64,000 bases of DNA. Origin: Mucilaginibacter aquaedulcis. GTDB lineage: Bacteria > Bacteroidota > Bacteroidia > Sphingobacteriales > Sphingobacteriaceae. Of the stretch, positions 35,982-44,867 are shown in pieces. Position 1 is the stretch's first letter; each line of letters begins with the position of its first letter. Both the position numbers and the translations under genes were made by a program. Location: NCBI RefSeq assembly GCF_030409325.1, contig NZ_JAUFPR010000001.1, positions 496,001 through 560,000 on the forward strand, given 5' to 3'. The notes under the pieces were generated by a model. That model saw nothing but the letters and a program-made list of their open reading frames with translations, made no database searches and had not been told where the DNA came from.

Positions 35982-36365
35982 TCAAGCGCGCTTTTTTACC
36001 CACAGATAGTAAAAAACGGCATGCACCACCAGGAAAATGCCCCCGGTTAACAAATAAACAACTTTTGATTGGGGCGGCAGGTTAAGCAACAAAGAAGTAA
36101 TTAAAAAAACGATAGATCCAGAAAAATAAAGGATTAGCCTAACCGGCAAATTATTCCAGTAAACCTGGTTAACCAAAAATAACGATGGCAGCGACATCAC
36201 AAACACGATAATGTTTAGCAAAACTATACCCTCAATAACCTTCGGTAACGCTTTATCGTAATCAGCCCCTTTTTGCGTAATTGAATAATAAATACAATTT
36301 GCCGCAATTGATATGATAGCCGCAAATAAAAAGGTTTTAAAGAGTTGCCGTGCGAATGCCTTCAT
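35982..36365 (-). CDS. Four-helix membrane protein, hypothetical
   Basis: 127-residue integral membrane protein with hydrophobic segments near residues 9-28, 44-66, 76-95 and 101-122, and a basic end (WVKKRA). No family recognised. It lies 63 bp upstream of purK on the same strand and could share its promoter. Confidence 0.6.
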   Translation of the reverse strand: MKAFARQLFKTFLFAAIISIAANCIYYSITQKGADYDKALPKVIEGIVLLNIIVFVMSLPSLFLVNQVYWNNLPVRLILYFSGSIVFLITSLLLNLPPQSKVVYLLTGGIFLVVHAVFYYLWVKKRA

Positions 36366-36546
36366 GATAAGTTATTAATGTAAAATATGCCCCCGAAGGG
36401 CATGAACCTTGAAGGTACAAATAAACAGATGAAAGGCCAAAAAGCCCTAATCTTAATGTCACAAATTGGTTGCCATGGTTAGCCAATCCTCCTAAAGAGG
36501 CTTAAACGACTATATTTACACCGTTTTTTACTAAATATATTTTTCT

Positions 36547-38001
36547 ATGAAAACCAAAATAGCAGTTGCAAGCGGTGATGGTATCGGCCCCGAAATAATG
36601 CAGGCCGTACTTAAAGTTTTTGAGGCTAATGATGTACAGCTTGAATATGAGTTTGTAGAAATGGGCAAATCGTACTTTGACGCGGGCCACTCCACCGGGA
36701 TGACCGCTAAGGCAAAGGATACTATTGAAACCTTAGGCATCCTGTTTAAGGGCCCTATGGAAACCCCGAAAGGCAAAGGCGTAAAAAGTATCAACGTAAC
36801 CGCGCGCAAAGTTTGGAACACTTATGCCAACCAGCGCGACTTCCGTACATTAAACGGTGTTGATACCGTTTTTTCAAAAGCGGGCATCCCTATTAACCTC
36901 ACTATCATACGTGAAAATATTGAAGATACCTACGGCGGCATTGAGCATTTGCTTACCTATGATGTTGCCGTTGGCCGGAGGATCATAACCCGCCCTGGTT
37001 CGGCTCAGGTTATCCGTTACGCCTTTGAAATGGCAAAGCGCAAGGGCTTAAAAAAATTAGCCTGCGGCCATAAGGCCAATATCATGAAACTTACCGACGG
37101 CATGTTCCTGGAAACCTTCCAGGCAATTGCCAAAGAATACCCCGAGATTGAGGCATCAGACATTATTGTTGACGATTTGTGTATGAAACTGGTAACCCGA
37201 CCTGAAACATTTGAGGCCATTGTTTTAACCAATCTGCAGGGCGATATCGTATCTGACCTTTGCGCAGGCTTGGTTGGCGGTTTAGGTTTTGCACCGTCGG
37301 CCAACATTGGCGATAACATATCCATATTTGAGGCCGTACACGGCACAGCTCCTGATATTGCTGGCAAGGGCATCGCTAACCCTACCGCATTGCTGCTTTC
37401 AGGTATCTCCATGCTGCGTTTCCTGGGATTTTCAAAAAACGCCGCTGATATTGAAAACGCATTATTATATACGTTAGAGCAGGGCGTTCATACCGGCGAT
37501 TTTGGCGATAAAACCACCCCATCATCTAATACCAATGCCTTTACTGATGCTATTATAGCCAACCTGGGCAAGGTTCCGGCAAATGGTGGTGTGTTCTCTA
37601 ATCCCGATTTTGAGACTAAGGCCAACCAGGCTCAACCGTTACAAAACAAACTGACCGTTACCCGCAACATTAAAGAAGAAATGATCGGGGTTGATGTTTT
37701 TGTGGAGGCAAAAATTCAGCCCAATGAACTGGCCGATCTCGCCAAAAAAGTACTTACCGATAATTTTGATCTGGTAATGATCTCCAATCGTGGTACCCAG
37801 GTTTGGCCTACAGGATCTATTTACACCGAGCTGGTTAACGAGTACCGTGTGCGTTTTGAAAAGAAAGCCGGTGAAGAAATTACCCAGAAAGAGCTGTTGC
37901 ACATTGCTGCTAACTTCTCCGAACAGGTAAAGGTTTGTTCTGTGGAGTTCCTGATGAATTTTGACGGTAAAATTGGCTATACCCTGGCGCAGGGTCAATA
38001 A
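36547..38001 (+). CDS. icd: Isocitrate dehydrogenase (type II, NAD(P)-dependent)
   Basis: 484-residue decarboxylating dehydrogenase of the TCA cycle. VASGDGIGPEIMQAVL at the N-terminus, IRENIEDTYGGIEH near 120-133 (isocitrate binding), NLQGDIVSDLCAGLVGGLGF near 225 (metal Asp residues) and FEAVHGTAPDIAGKGIANPT near 260-282 (cofactor site). It has a ~140-residue C-terminal extension after the catalytic core, as in Thermus/Rickettsia-type enzymes. Followed by a strong terminator. Confidence 0.95.
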   Translation: MKTKIAVASGDGIGPEIMQAVLKVFEANDVQLEYEFVEMGKSYFDAGHSTGMTAKAKDTIETLGILFKGPMETPKGKGVKSINVTARKVWNTYANQRDFRTLNGVDTVFSKAGIPINLTIIRENIEDTYGGIEHLLTYDVAVGRRIITRPGSAQVIRYAFEMAKRKGLKKLACGHKANIMKLTDGMFLETFQAIAKEYPEIEASDIIVDDLCMKLVTRPETFEAIVLTNLQGDIVSDLCAGLVGGLGFAPSANIGDNISIFEAVHGTAPDIAGKGIANPTALLLSGISMLRFLGFSKNAADIENALLYTLEQGVHTGDFGDKTTPSSNTNAFTDAIIANLGKVPANGGVFSNPDFETKANQAQPLQNKLTVTRNIKEEMIGVDVFVEAKIQPNELADLAKKVLTDNFDLVMISNRGTQVWPTGSIYTELVNEYRVRFEKKAGEEITQKELLHIAANFSEQVKVCSVEFLMNFDGKIGYTLAQGQ

Positions 38002-38023
38002 GCCTGATTCCATAATATATTGG

Positions 38024-38056
38024 AGCGCCTGTGTTAAAACACAGGCGTTTTTTTTG
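38024..38056 (+). terminator. Terminator after icd
   Basis: Stem CGCCTGTGTT (38026-38035) with its complement at 38038-38047, a tight loop and eight T. Confidence 0.88.
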
Positions 38057-38140
38057 TGCTATTGGCAACACTATCCTGTTTGATAAAAACCTCATTTTTA
38101 TTAATTTAGACTGATATTATCAACCCCTAATCCCCTACTT

Positions 38141-38803
38141 ATGAAATTGTTATGTTTTATAAAAACAGCGGGTTTAATTGCAGTCTTTATTTTAAGCCGG
38201 TACTACAATGGCTACGCGCAGCAACATGCCGACTCAGCCTCAGCAGTTCAGCAAACTGCCCCCGGTAACGATTCTACACTGCTTTCTTTTGTGCATATCA
38301 GTTACAGGCCAAAATGGGCCAAACCGCAATCGTTCAGGTTATCGTTCAGCAATAATGAGATACAATGGCAATCTAACGAGTTAAAACCTATTACCCTTGA
38401 TTCCTTAGGCTTTTTGGTTAAAGTAAATGTGCCCATAAAGCTTTACCATTTAAACCCTATGTATAGCTGTACCGCTACCATTAACCCCACAAAAAAAATT
38501 AGCTACGGAGGGGTTAATATCCATGGCATACAACTCGAACTAAGATCAAACCCTCAAAAGGCCGAAGTTTACCTCATACCACGCCGTATATGGCTCAACC
38601 AGATACAAAATAGTAACTGGCAAAAGAATAATGCACTGATAGAAACCTTTTTGGTTGATAGTGATAAAACCGACACCACCGTAAATATCGACGAAACCGT
38701 GTATACTGTTATTTTTAAGTTGAACGATAAATTCCTGGTACGTACACACTATACCAAACCGCAGCAGGTTGAGCCCCGGCAAAAAGTAAGCGTAGATTTT
38801 TAA
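38141..38803 (+). CDS. Secreted protein, hypothetical
   Basis: 220-residue exported protein. Signal peptide MKLLCFIKTAGLIAVFILSR with probable cleavage near residue 27 (GYAQQ). The rest is soluble, rich in beta-prone segments (SFVHISYRPKWAKPQSF, VYTVIFKLNDKFLVRTHY) and without recognised motifs. The next gene begins at the very next base, so the two are surely one operon. Confidence 0.6.
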   Translation: MKLLCFIKTAGLIAVFILSRYYNGYAQQHADSASAVQQTAPGNDSTLLSFVHISYRPKWAKPQSFRLSFSNNEIQWQSNELKPITLDSLGFLVKVNVPIKLYHLNPMYSCTATINPTKKISYGGVNIHGIQLELRSNPQKAEVYLIPRRIWLNQIQNSNWQKNNALIETFLVDSDKTDTTVNIDETVYTVIFKLNDKFLVRTHYTKPQQVEPRQKVSVDF

Positions 38804-39343
38804 ATGAAAAAGTTAAAAGCATCATTAAAGGCAGCTTCCGGTGTATTCGCCATTATACCAGGGTTGGCGGTATTGGCCACCAACATTGGTGTACCGCCCA
38901 ACTGTTCAAAGGTGATGTTTTTTGCTACGATCGAATCATTCGGAATTTTTGCATTGCTGCTTTTAAGGCTAAATCAGGATACTTTTAAATCATTTAGTAT
39001 AAAAGCAATTAATGCGATTGCTTTAGGTGCTATGGCTGTGTTCGCGCTCAGTTTATTTGGTTACCTGTACTTATATAACGAATACGTGGTTGACGTTAAT
39101 GGATCAAGCCCCTTGTTTTTCCCGGTATGGCCCCGCGGCGAATTACAGCATGGCCTGGCCACTATTGGCAGCAAGGCAGCCTTGATAAAAGAATGGGGTC
39201 GCGATGATGTATTCCAGGTCATCAATTCATCATCATCGCTCATGCTCACCTATACTACGCTGCTCTTTTTGTTTGTTTACCAGCTCGTATTTGTGAGCCT
39301 TACCTTCGCCTTTGGCATCCTTGCGCTGAGGGTTGATGAGTAG
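38804..39343 (+). CDS. Four-helix membrane protein, hypothetical
   Basis: 179-residue membrane protein with hydrophobic segments near residues 12-30, 37-56, 66-90 and 148-174, and a long outside loop between the third and fourth (about 92-145). Its ATG abuts the stop of the upstream gene with no spacer. No family recognised. Confidence 0.6.
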   Translation: MKKLKASLKAASGVFAIIPGLAVLATNIGVPPNCSKVMFFATIESFGIFALLLLRLNQDTFKSFSIKAINAIALGAMAVFALSLFGYLYLYNEYVVDVNGSSPLFFPVWPRGELQHGLATIGSKAALIKEWGRDDVFQVINSSSSLMLTYTTLLFLFVYQLVFVSLTFAFGILALRVDE

Positions 39344-39555
39344 CATTTTCTGCCGGTTTACCTCTCTTTCAGCAAGGTTTTTACCTGCTCTGCTTTAGGT
39401 GTTTAGCCGCCTTTTTCAATTAATTAAAAACTATTTAATGTAATTATAGGTTATAACTCTACATTAAATAACAAGTACAATTATTTTAAAAGGAAATTTT
39501 ATCGAAAAAACTGATACTCATTACATGCTATTAAGAACTAAAATTAAAAAGAAAG

Positions 39556-40155
39556 ATGAACATGAAAAGATCAGTTTTAATTGCCATTGCATCCCTGACT
39601 ATTGGATTTTTATCAAATAATGCAATTGCCCAAACACAACAACAAGACACTACCAAGCGCGATACAGCTAATAAAACAGCTCCTGCCGGCACTGCCGCAC
39701 CATCTGCCTCTTCGGGCGATGTTGTAGGTGTGCTTGCAAGCACTACAGAGTACGCACCACTGGCACTGGCCATCAAAAATGCCGACCTGGAAACTACCCT
39801 GAAGGGTGCCGGACCATTTACCATATTTGCACCTAATGATGTGGCCTTTAGCAAAATACCAAAACCAACTATGGATGAGTTGACTAAAGACCACGCCAAG
39901 CTGGCCAAAGTACTTAAGTATCACGTTGTAGCCGGTAAATACACCAAAGCCGATATTATTAAGGCGCTGGGTGCCGGTAAAGGTAAAGCGGTATTGAAAA
40001 CTATTGATGGCGAAACATTAACCCTATCGGTTAATGACAAAAGCAATCTGCAAATCACCGATGCTAAAGGAAACGCGGCACTGGTAATTGCGTTTGACCT
40101 TGCCGCCAGCAACGGTGTTATACACGGCTTAAATGGGGTGTTGATGCCTCAATAA
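39556..40155 (+). CDS. Fasciclin (FAS1) domain protein
   Basis: 199-residue exported protein. Signal peptide to AIAQ (about residue 25), a Thr/Ala/Pro-rich linker, then one FAS1 domain (about 55-198). Visible are LKGAGPFTIFAPNDVAFSKI (H1 box), LAKVLKYHVVAGKYTKADI and the terminal NGVIHGLNGVLMP (H2 box). FAS1 proteins mediate adhesion or are surface proteins of unknown role. A terminator follows at once. Confidence 0.93.
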   Translation: MNMKRSVLIAIASLTIGFLSNNAIAQTQQQDTTKRDTANKTAPAGTAAPSASSGDVVGVLASTTEYAPLALAIKNADLETTLKGAGPFTIFAPNDVAFSKIPKPTMDELTKDHAKLAKVLKYHVVAGKYTKADIIKALGAGKGKAVLKTIDGETLTLSVNDKSNLQITDAKGNAALVIAFDLAASNGVIHGLNGVLMPQ

Positions 40156-40187
40156 TTAATTGTATGTTTGTTTAATTTTAAATCCTT

Positions 40188-40223
40188 AAAGGGCCCAGGT
40201 AGCAAGTACCGGGCTCTTTTTTT
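40188..40223 (+). terminator. Terminator after the fasciclin gene
   Basis: Stem AAAGGGCCC.GGTA with a partner ending GGGCTCTTT and a run of T. Confidence 0.8.
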
Positions 40224-40258
40224 ATATCCCGATTTTATCCCCACTGGCTTTTTTATCC

Positions 40259-40750
40259 TTAACGGAACGGTATATTAAACTTACCTTCTTTTAAATGCCT
40301 GTTGGCAATAAGAGCTATAGGAAGCCCCAGGCATATAAATAAAATGGCTATCCCCATTAAAATAACCTGCGCCTTAATAACCGGAAACGCTTTTTGAGTG
40401 ATGGGAATAACTACCAGGTTCATGATAAGCCATGCCGTGGTACCATACAGCAACGCTATCAGGTACACGTTTTTCAATATCCTTTTAAAAAATGGATAAA
40501 GTAAATAAAAGGCATTGGTAAACAAAATTGCGATCAGGTAATGGAACACTACCCCGGCTATAACCATTTCGGCACCACCCTTAAATGCAGCCTTACCAAA
40601 TACGGCACTGGCTATAAACTTAAAAATAATAGCCGGATGTATCTTATAATTGAGTATCATGGCAGCAAGACCATCAAGGGTGCCGGTTAATAAACCAATC
40701 CAAAGAATGTGCAGGATAATGTTATTTTTATATGGTGCGTTTTTGGGCAT
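40259..40750 (-). CDS. Four-helix membrane protein, hypothetical
   Basis: 163-residue integral membrane protein with helices near residues 13-31, 62-86, 94-116 and 127-150. The opening GLLTGTLDGLAAMILNY and the conserved-looking SAVFGKAAFKGGAEM resemble YagU/DUF1440-type proteins, but I hold that loosely. Divergent from the next gene. Confidence 0.6.
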   Translation of the reverse strand: MPKNAPYKNNIILHILWIGLLTGTLDGLAAMILNYKIHPAIIFKFIASAVFGKAAFKGGAEMVIAGVVFHYLIAILFTNAFYLLYPFFKRILKNVYLIALLYGTTAWLIMNLVVIPITQKAFPVIKAQVILMGIAILFICLGLPIALIANRHLKEGKFNIPFR

Positions 40751-40866
40751 AAGGCAGAGTTAAAGGCTATAAAGTTATAGTTTTTATAAAAAGTGTATTT
40801 TGTAATGTTCAATTAATTTTTTGCTTATAAATAAATTATTGTTACAGATGCTTATTTTTATACCGG

Positions 40867-41478
40867 ATGAATAACGATACCTGCCTTATTGAAATCCCTG
40901 CACTGTTAAACAATAAGATAAGCAAGATACTGACGTTTAAAACCGAAGGCTTAATTATTGAAAAACCGTCTGGCTTTGTCGCGCCCGATTATATCGCAGC
41001 CGAAAACATCACCGGTTTCAGGTATGGTGTCACCTGGATCAATGGCTATGCCTTTACAATCGGTCGCCAGTATTTTATTGATATTCAAACCGAGCAGCAA
41101 AAAACAATCCGTGTAAGGCTGGGTAGTTATTACGGCATCCGCAAACGATTATATGGTTCCTTATGGTCAGAAATTATACACCAGCTTTGGCGCAATTACT
41201 TTGTTAACCTGTATAATTACTATTACGATCTTTACAACATTCACCAAACATTTGAGCTTTGCGGCATCAAATTCCATTTTGGGGGCATAGGCTGGGACTC
41301 AAACAACATTCTGCCCTGGAACGTGATCAGTATCAGCAATTACTACAACTACTTCATGATATACAACTGCAACAACAAAAAGCAAAACAAAAGCAAAACC
41401 TTTGCTAAAGACTGGAACGCGGTTGTACTACAAGCCCTGCTCCGCAAAATTGTTGAAGAACGGAAAGTACTGCAATAA
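40867..41478 (+). CDS. Hypothetical cytoplasmic protein
   Basis: 203-residue protein without signal peptide. The N-terminal ~100 residues alternate short strands (FKTEGLIIEKPSGFVAPDYI, NGYAFTIGRQYFIDIQ) in a PH-like manner. The middle is very rich in Tyr and Asn (YFVNLYNYYYDLYNI), and the C-terminus is basic and helical. No family recognised. Single gene; followed by a repeat. Confidence 0.6.
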   Translation: MNNDTCLIEIPALLNNKISKILTFKTEGLIIEKPSGFVAPDYIAAENITGFRYGVTWINGYAFTIGRQYFIDIQTEQQKTIRVRLGSYYGIRKRLYGSLWSEIIHQLWRNYFVNLYNYYYDLYNIHQTFELCGIKFHFGGIGWDSNNILPWNVISISNYYNYFMIYNCNNKKQNKSKTFAKDWNAVVLQALLRKIVEERKVLQ

Positions 41479-41522
41479 GCCTCTCAAATTTTCAAAGCAA
41501 ATTTTTCCTACAACAGCGTAAG

Positions 41523-41601
41523 GCTGTCATGGTGAGCTCCGTCGAACCATGGCGGGCGGACATCCGCGCACGATCCTTCGACAAGCCCAGGATGACAGGC
41601 C
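41523..41601. repeat. Dispersed palindromic repeat (GTCATCCTG...GTCGAAGGATC family)
   Basis: Arms GCTGTCATGGTGAGCTCC + GTCGAACCATG and GATCCTTCGACAAGCCCAGG + ATGACAG form an imperfect inverted repeat around a GC-rich GGCGGGCGGACATCC loop. Such repeats are frequent between genes in many bacterial genomes. Confidence 0.6.
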
Positions 41602-41721
41602 TCACCTTGGCATAAATATGAAGCTGGGCCAACGTTGATCTTATCACCAATAATTTATATAATACATTATAATTTTGATGCTAACACCAATATTTCCAAG
41701 ACTTGAATAAATCTACTCTCC

Positions 41722-42204
41722 TTACCCCCTCACCAAATGTTCCTGCTCAATTTTCTTTTGCAGCTCCAGGATGGCACCTATCAGGGCTTCTGGGCGTGGG
41801 GGGCAGCCTTGTACGTATACATCAACAGGAATTACCCTGTCTACCCCTTTTACTACGTGGTAGCCGTGCTGCCAGTAGGGGCCGCCGCAGTTGGAGCACG
41901 AACCCATGGATATTACGTACTTAGGGTCGGGCATTTGCTCGTAGAGGCGCTTAATGCGTTCGGCCATTTTAAAGGTAACCGTTCCGGCAATGATGATCAC
42001 ATCGGCCTGGCGGGCAGATGGGCGCGGGAAAACGCCGAACCTGTCCAGATCATAGGTAGATGCCATAGAACCCATCATTTCAATGGCGCAGCAGGCTATC
42101 CCAAAGCTCAATGGCCATAAAGATGATAACCTTGCCCAGTTAAGCAGATCGTTCATTTTGGTGACAACTACACCACCGCTTTCACTCGTTACATCACTAC
42201 TCAT
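41722..42204 (-). CDS. nuoB: NADH-quinone oxidoreductase subunit B
   Basis: 160-residue complex I subunit carrying the terminal [4Fe-4S] cluster N2. Ligands are visible: Cys38-Cys39 in [13 protein letters not shown], Cys103 in [11 protein letters not shown] and Cys134 in [16 protein letters not shown]. Its start overlaps the nuoA stop by 8 bp, so both are translated together. No nuoC follows; the gene is followed by the repeat at 41523-41601. Confidence 0.96.
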   Translation of the reverse strand: MSSDVTSESGGVVVTKMNDLLNWARLSSLWPLSFGIACCAIEMMGSMASTYDLDRFGVFPRPSARQADVIIIAGTVTFKMAERIKRLYEQMPDPKYVISMGSCSNCGGPYWQHGYHVVKGVDRVIPVDVYVQGCPPRPEALIGAILELQKKIEQEHLVRG

Positions 42205-42811
42205 TTGCAGGCTTTTTAAAGGTGGGTTTAAACATAGGTTTGCGTACAGCCGGGGCTTCGGCAGGAGCTGTTTCGGCTAAAATAGCCTCGGCAACCACTG
42301 GCTCGTTAGTCATACTGAAGGGTTTCACAACAAATTTGCCCTGTTCCATGTTCAGCTGTTCGTACAGCGAGGCCGGAATGGTTACATCAGTAGTAGGCAC
42401 AACGGGCTTGGCCTTTATCCATTCCAAATCGCCTTTACACCAAACGTAAACCAGCCCTAATATCAGTATCCCCAGGAAAATAAACATTTCGGCCAGCGAA
42501 AACCAGCCCCAGCGGGCATCCTGCGCTATAATTTCATGACTGCCAAATACCGTTGCCCATGGAAAAATAAAAACCATCTCTACATCAAACAACAAAAATA
42601 TAAGCGCTATCACATAAAACCTTGAATTAAAAGGCAACCAGGCATTTCCGGTTGGCTCTTCGCCACATTCATAGGAAGTTAGCTTTTCGTAATTGGGGTT
42701 ATTTGGTGCAAGCAGGCGGGTAACAAAAAATATTACGCATACCATAATTATTCCGGTAATCAGAAAGATGAGTATCTTTCCAAATTCTGATATTTGCGAA
42801 ACATCGGTCAT
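42197..42811 (-). CDS. nuoA: NADH-quinone oxidoreductase subunit A with C-terminal extension
   Basis: 204-residue membrane subunit of complex I. Three helices (about 11-32, 63-88, 102-124) with the family motifs [12 protein letters not shown] (47-58) and [14 protein letters not shown] (65-78) are intact. Typical NuoA is 120-150 residues; here an extra ~70-residue Pro/Ala/Lys-rich tail (about 132-204, ending [10 protein letters not shown]) follows the last helix. The ATG at 42811 is the only sensible start, and it overlaps the start codon of the divergent BaiN-like gene. A long upstream in-frame extension is antisense noise. Confidence 0.93.
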   Translation of the reverse strand: MTDVSQISEFGKILIFLITGIIMVCVIFFVTRLLAPNNPNYEKLTSYECGEEPTGNAWLPFNSRFYVIALIFLLFDVEMVFIFPWATVFGSHEIIAQDARWGWFSLAEMFIFLGILILGLVYVWCKGDLEWIKAKPVVPTTDVTIPASLYEQLNMEQGKFVVKPFSMTNEPVVAEAILAETAPAEAPAVRKPMFKPTFKKPANE

Positions 42812-44024
42812 GACTACAAATTTAACAAAACAAACCCATTTTGATGCAATAATTATTGGTGGCGGTGCCTGCGGATTAATGTGCGCCGTGCAAGCCGGCT
42901 TTTTAGGCAAGCGTACGCTCATCCTTGAAAAGGCCGACCGTGTAGGGGCCAAAATTCTCATCAGCGGGGGCGGCAGGTGCAATTACACCAATTTGTACGC
43001 TACCGATCAACAATTCATCTCGCAAAACCCACACTTCTGTAAATCAGCTTTTTCACAGTGGACAGTTGACGATACCATCGGCTTTTTTGAAACTTATGGT
43101 ATTGAGGGGAAGGAAAAAACACTGGGCCAGCTATTCCCCGTGAGTGATAAGGCTAAGGATGTGGTGCAGGTATTTACCAGCCTTTGCGCCGACCTTGACC
43201 AGGAGATATGGTGCAATACCGAAGTAAAAATGGTTGAAAAAACTGACGATGGTTTTACCGTTCGGGTTGAAGTTGACGGCAGCCAGGAGTATATCAGCGC
43301 GCCCAGCGTGGTTATTGCCGCAGGCGGTTCGCCCATACCTAAAATGGGCGCAACCGATTTTGGCCTGCGTACTGCCCGTAATTTCAACCTGCAAATTATA
43401 GATACCGCCCCTGCCCTGGTTCCACTTACTATCACCGGGAAAGATCAGCCCTGGTATGAGCAACTGAGCGGCAACAGCATTTTTTGCCGTGTATGGAACG
43501 ATAGGATCAGCTTTGAAGAGAATATCCTGTTTACCCACTGGGGATTGAGTGGCCCTGCGATATTGCAGATCTCCTCTTACTGGAAACCGGGCGAATACAT
43601 CAACATCGACCTTTTACCCAACCAAAACATTGCCGAACTGATACAACAGGAAAAGGAAGCCAACGGCAAAAAAATGCTGCTGGCCTATTTAGCTAACCTG
43701 TATACCCGCAAGTTTGCCGAGGCCCTGAGCGATAAGCTCCCGGTTGAAAAGAATCTGGCATCCCTTACTAAAACCGATATTGAAAACATAAGTCAACTGA
43801 TCCATGAATTTAAAGTAAAACCTGCCGGCGATAAAGGTTACGACAAAGCCGAAGTAATGCGCGGTGGTGTATCAACCGATGAGCTTTCATCCAAAACACT
43901 GGAAGCCAAAAAAGTACCGGGCCTATTTTTTGGCGGAGAATGTGTGGATGTTACCGGATGGCTTGGCGGCTACAATTTTCAATGGGCCTGGGCCAGCGGT
44001 TTTGTAATAGCGCAGAACCTGTGA
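42810..44024 (+). CDS. BaiN/HI0933-like NAD(P)/FAD flavoprotein
   Basis: 404-residue flavoprotein of the HI0933/YhiN/BaiN family. FAD-binding FDAIIIGGGACGLMCAVQ at 10-27, ISGGGRCNYTNL near 57, VVIAAGGSPIPKMGATDFG near 170 and the C-terminal GLFFGGECVDVTGWLGGYN are family marks. BaiN reduces bile-acid intermediates in Clostridium; most members have unknown substrates. Start is the ATG at 42810; the frame upstream lies antisense in nuoA. Its start codon overlaps that of nuoA head to head. Confidence 0.92.
   Translation: MTTNLTKQTHFDAIIIGGGACGLMCAVQAGFLGKRTLILEKADRVGAKILISGGGRCNYTNLYATDQQFISQNPHFCKSAFSQWTVDDTIGFFETYGIEGKEKTLGQLFPVSDKAKDVVQVFTSLCADLDQEIWCNTEVKMVEKTDDGFTVRVEVDGSQEYISAPSVVIAAGGSPIPKMGATDFGLRTARNFNLQIIDTAPALVPLTITGKDQPWYEQLSGNSIFCRVWNDRISFEENILFTHWGLSGPAILQISSYWKPGEYINIDLLPNQNIAELIQQEKEANGKKMLLAYLANLYTRKFAEALSDKLPVEKNLASLTKTDIENISQLIHEFKVKPAGDKGYDKAEVMRGGVSTDELSSKTLEAKKVPGLFFGGECVDVTGWLGGYNFQWAWASGFVIAQNL
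42817..42849 (-). promoter_or_regulatory. nuoA promoter inside the BaiN-like gene (-7 TAAATTTG, -33 TTG)
   Basis: Minus strand: TTG at 42849-42847, 22 nt, then TAAATTTG at 42824-42817, ending 5 nt before the nuoA ATG. This fits the Bacteroidota promoter pattern and predicts a leaderless or almost leaderless nuoAB mRNA. Confidence 0.5.
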
Positions 44025-44096
44025 TATTTTGTCTGAACCACGAGTAAAGAGATTTTGGGATTGAGGGATTTTATTCTCTTGAAAAGTAATAGCATC

Positions 44097-44374
44097 CTTG
44101 CGCTCGTTTTAAACGAGTGCTTAACATAGAATGGCGATTGCATCGCCTTTAATAGCTCCTGTCAGTTGCGTTTAAAACGCAAACCTATATTAAGCCCTCG
44201 TTTAAAACGAGCGCAAGGAAAAAAAAGAAAACCAACTTGCGCTCGTCTGTGACGAGTGCTTAATATGGCTGGGCGATTGCATCGCAATAACTGTTTTGAA
44301 TATTTGCGTTTAAAACGCAAACCCATATTAAGCACTCGCTTAAAACAAGCGCAAGGAAAAAAAAGGAAAACCAA
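44097..44374. repeat. Two tandem 139-bp palindrome-rich repeat units
   Basis: Unit 1 is 44097-44235, unit 2 is 44236-44374, each exactly 139 bp. Each starts CTTGCGCTCGT and ends with the mirrored arm GCGCAAGG plus an A-rich tail (AAAACCAA). Inside are the palindromes GGCGATTGCATCGCC and TGCGTTTAAAACGCA. The units differ at scattered bases. They fill the gap between convergent genes, ending 20 bp from the DUF1569-like gene stop. Confidence 0.85.
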
Positions 44375-44393
44375 TCCTGGTTCAGACAAAAAA

Positions 44394-44855
44394 TCACTCT
44401 CTTATCAACCCAAACTGCGTGAAGTGGTGTGCAAAATGTTTTCCGTGCCATATCAACCACTCCTCATGGTTCATAGGGCCAAAGCCACCGTGGATAGCTA
44501 CGGCGCCGGGCTGCAGAAAATATTGATCGAAAGCGTCCAGTTCCTGCACCAGCGCGTTGATAGCGGCTACCATGCTGGAATATTGATAATTTTCGGGTAA
44601 GTGGCCTGAAAATATATTCTGCGGTATCAGCATGTCGCTATAAACCATCAGCATTTTACGCTGATGGGCCTCATCGGCAGGCCTTTCGCAGGTAGGTGTT
44701 TTTTTGCCGTTTGTCCATTGTACCTGGTCAACCAAATGCTCAACCATTTGTTGCGCCTTCATATTACCCCAAAGCGGCGCTGTATCAGGATCAAGCGATA
44801 GCAGTTGCTCGCGCAGTAAAGCTCGGTTAGTAATATCAACTGATGGGTGGTTCAT
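44394..44855 (-). CDS. DinB-like/DUF1569 family protein
   Basis: 153-residue protein of the DinB-like four-helix superfamily, DUF1569 branch. PLWGNMKAQQMVEHLVDQVQ (about 27-46) carries the first metal-type His, and MNHEEWLIWHGKHFAHHFTQ (about 128-147) carries the later ones. The family binds a divalent metal; some members are thiol-dependent, but the role here is unknown. It ends close to the tandem repeats and lies 12 bp downstream of the glycosyltransferase gene. Confidence 0.82.
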   Translation of the reverse strand: MNHPSVDITNRALLREQLLSLDPDTAPLWGNMKAQQMVEHLVDQVQWTNGKKTPTCERPADEAHQRKMLMVYSDMLIPQNIFSGHLPENYQYSSMVAAINALVQELDAFDQYFLQPGAVAIHGGFGPMNHEEWLIWHGKHFAHHFTQFGLIRE

Positions 44856-44867
44856 GCTTATATTTTT

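Noticed and set aside
42812-42982. N-terminal extension of nuoA by 57 codons
   Set aside because: Antisense to the BaiN-like FAD domain and unlike any NuoA; the conserved protein begins at 42811.
44097-44374. CRISPR-like array
   Set aside because: Only two units of 139 bp with internal palindromes; no short repeats with unique spacers and no cas genes.
44256-44600. 114-codon plus-strand frame from the tandem repeat into the DUF1569-like gene
   Set aside because: Half lies in the 139-bp repeat and half is antisense to a recognised gene.
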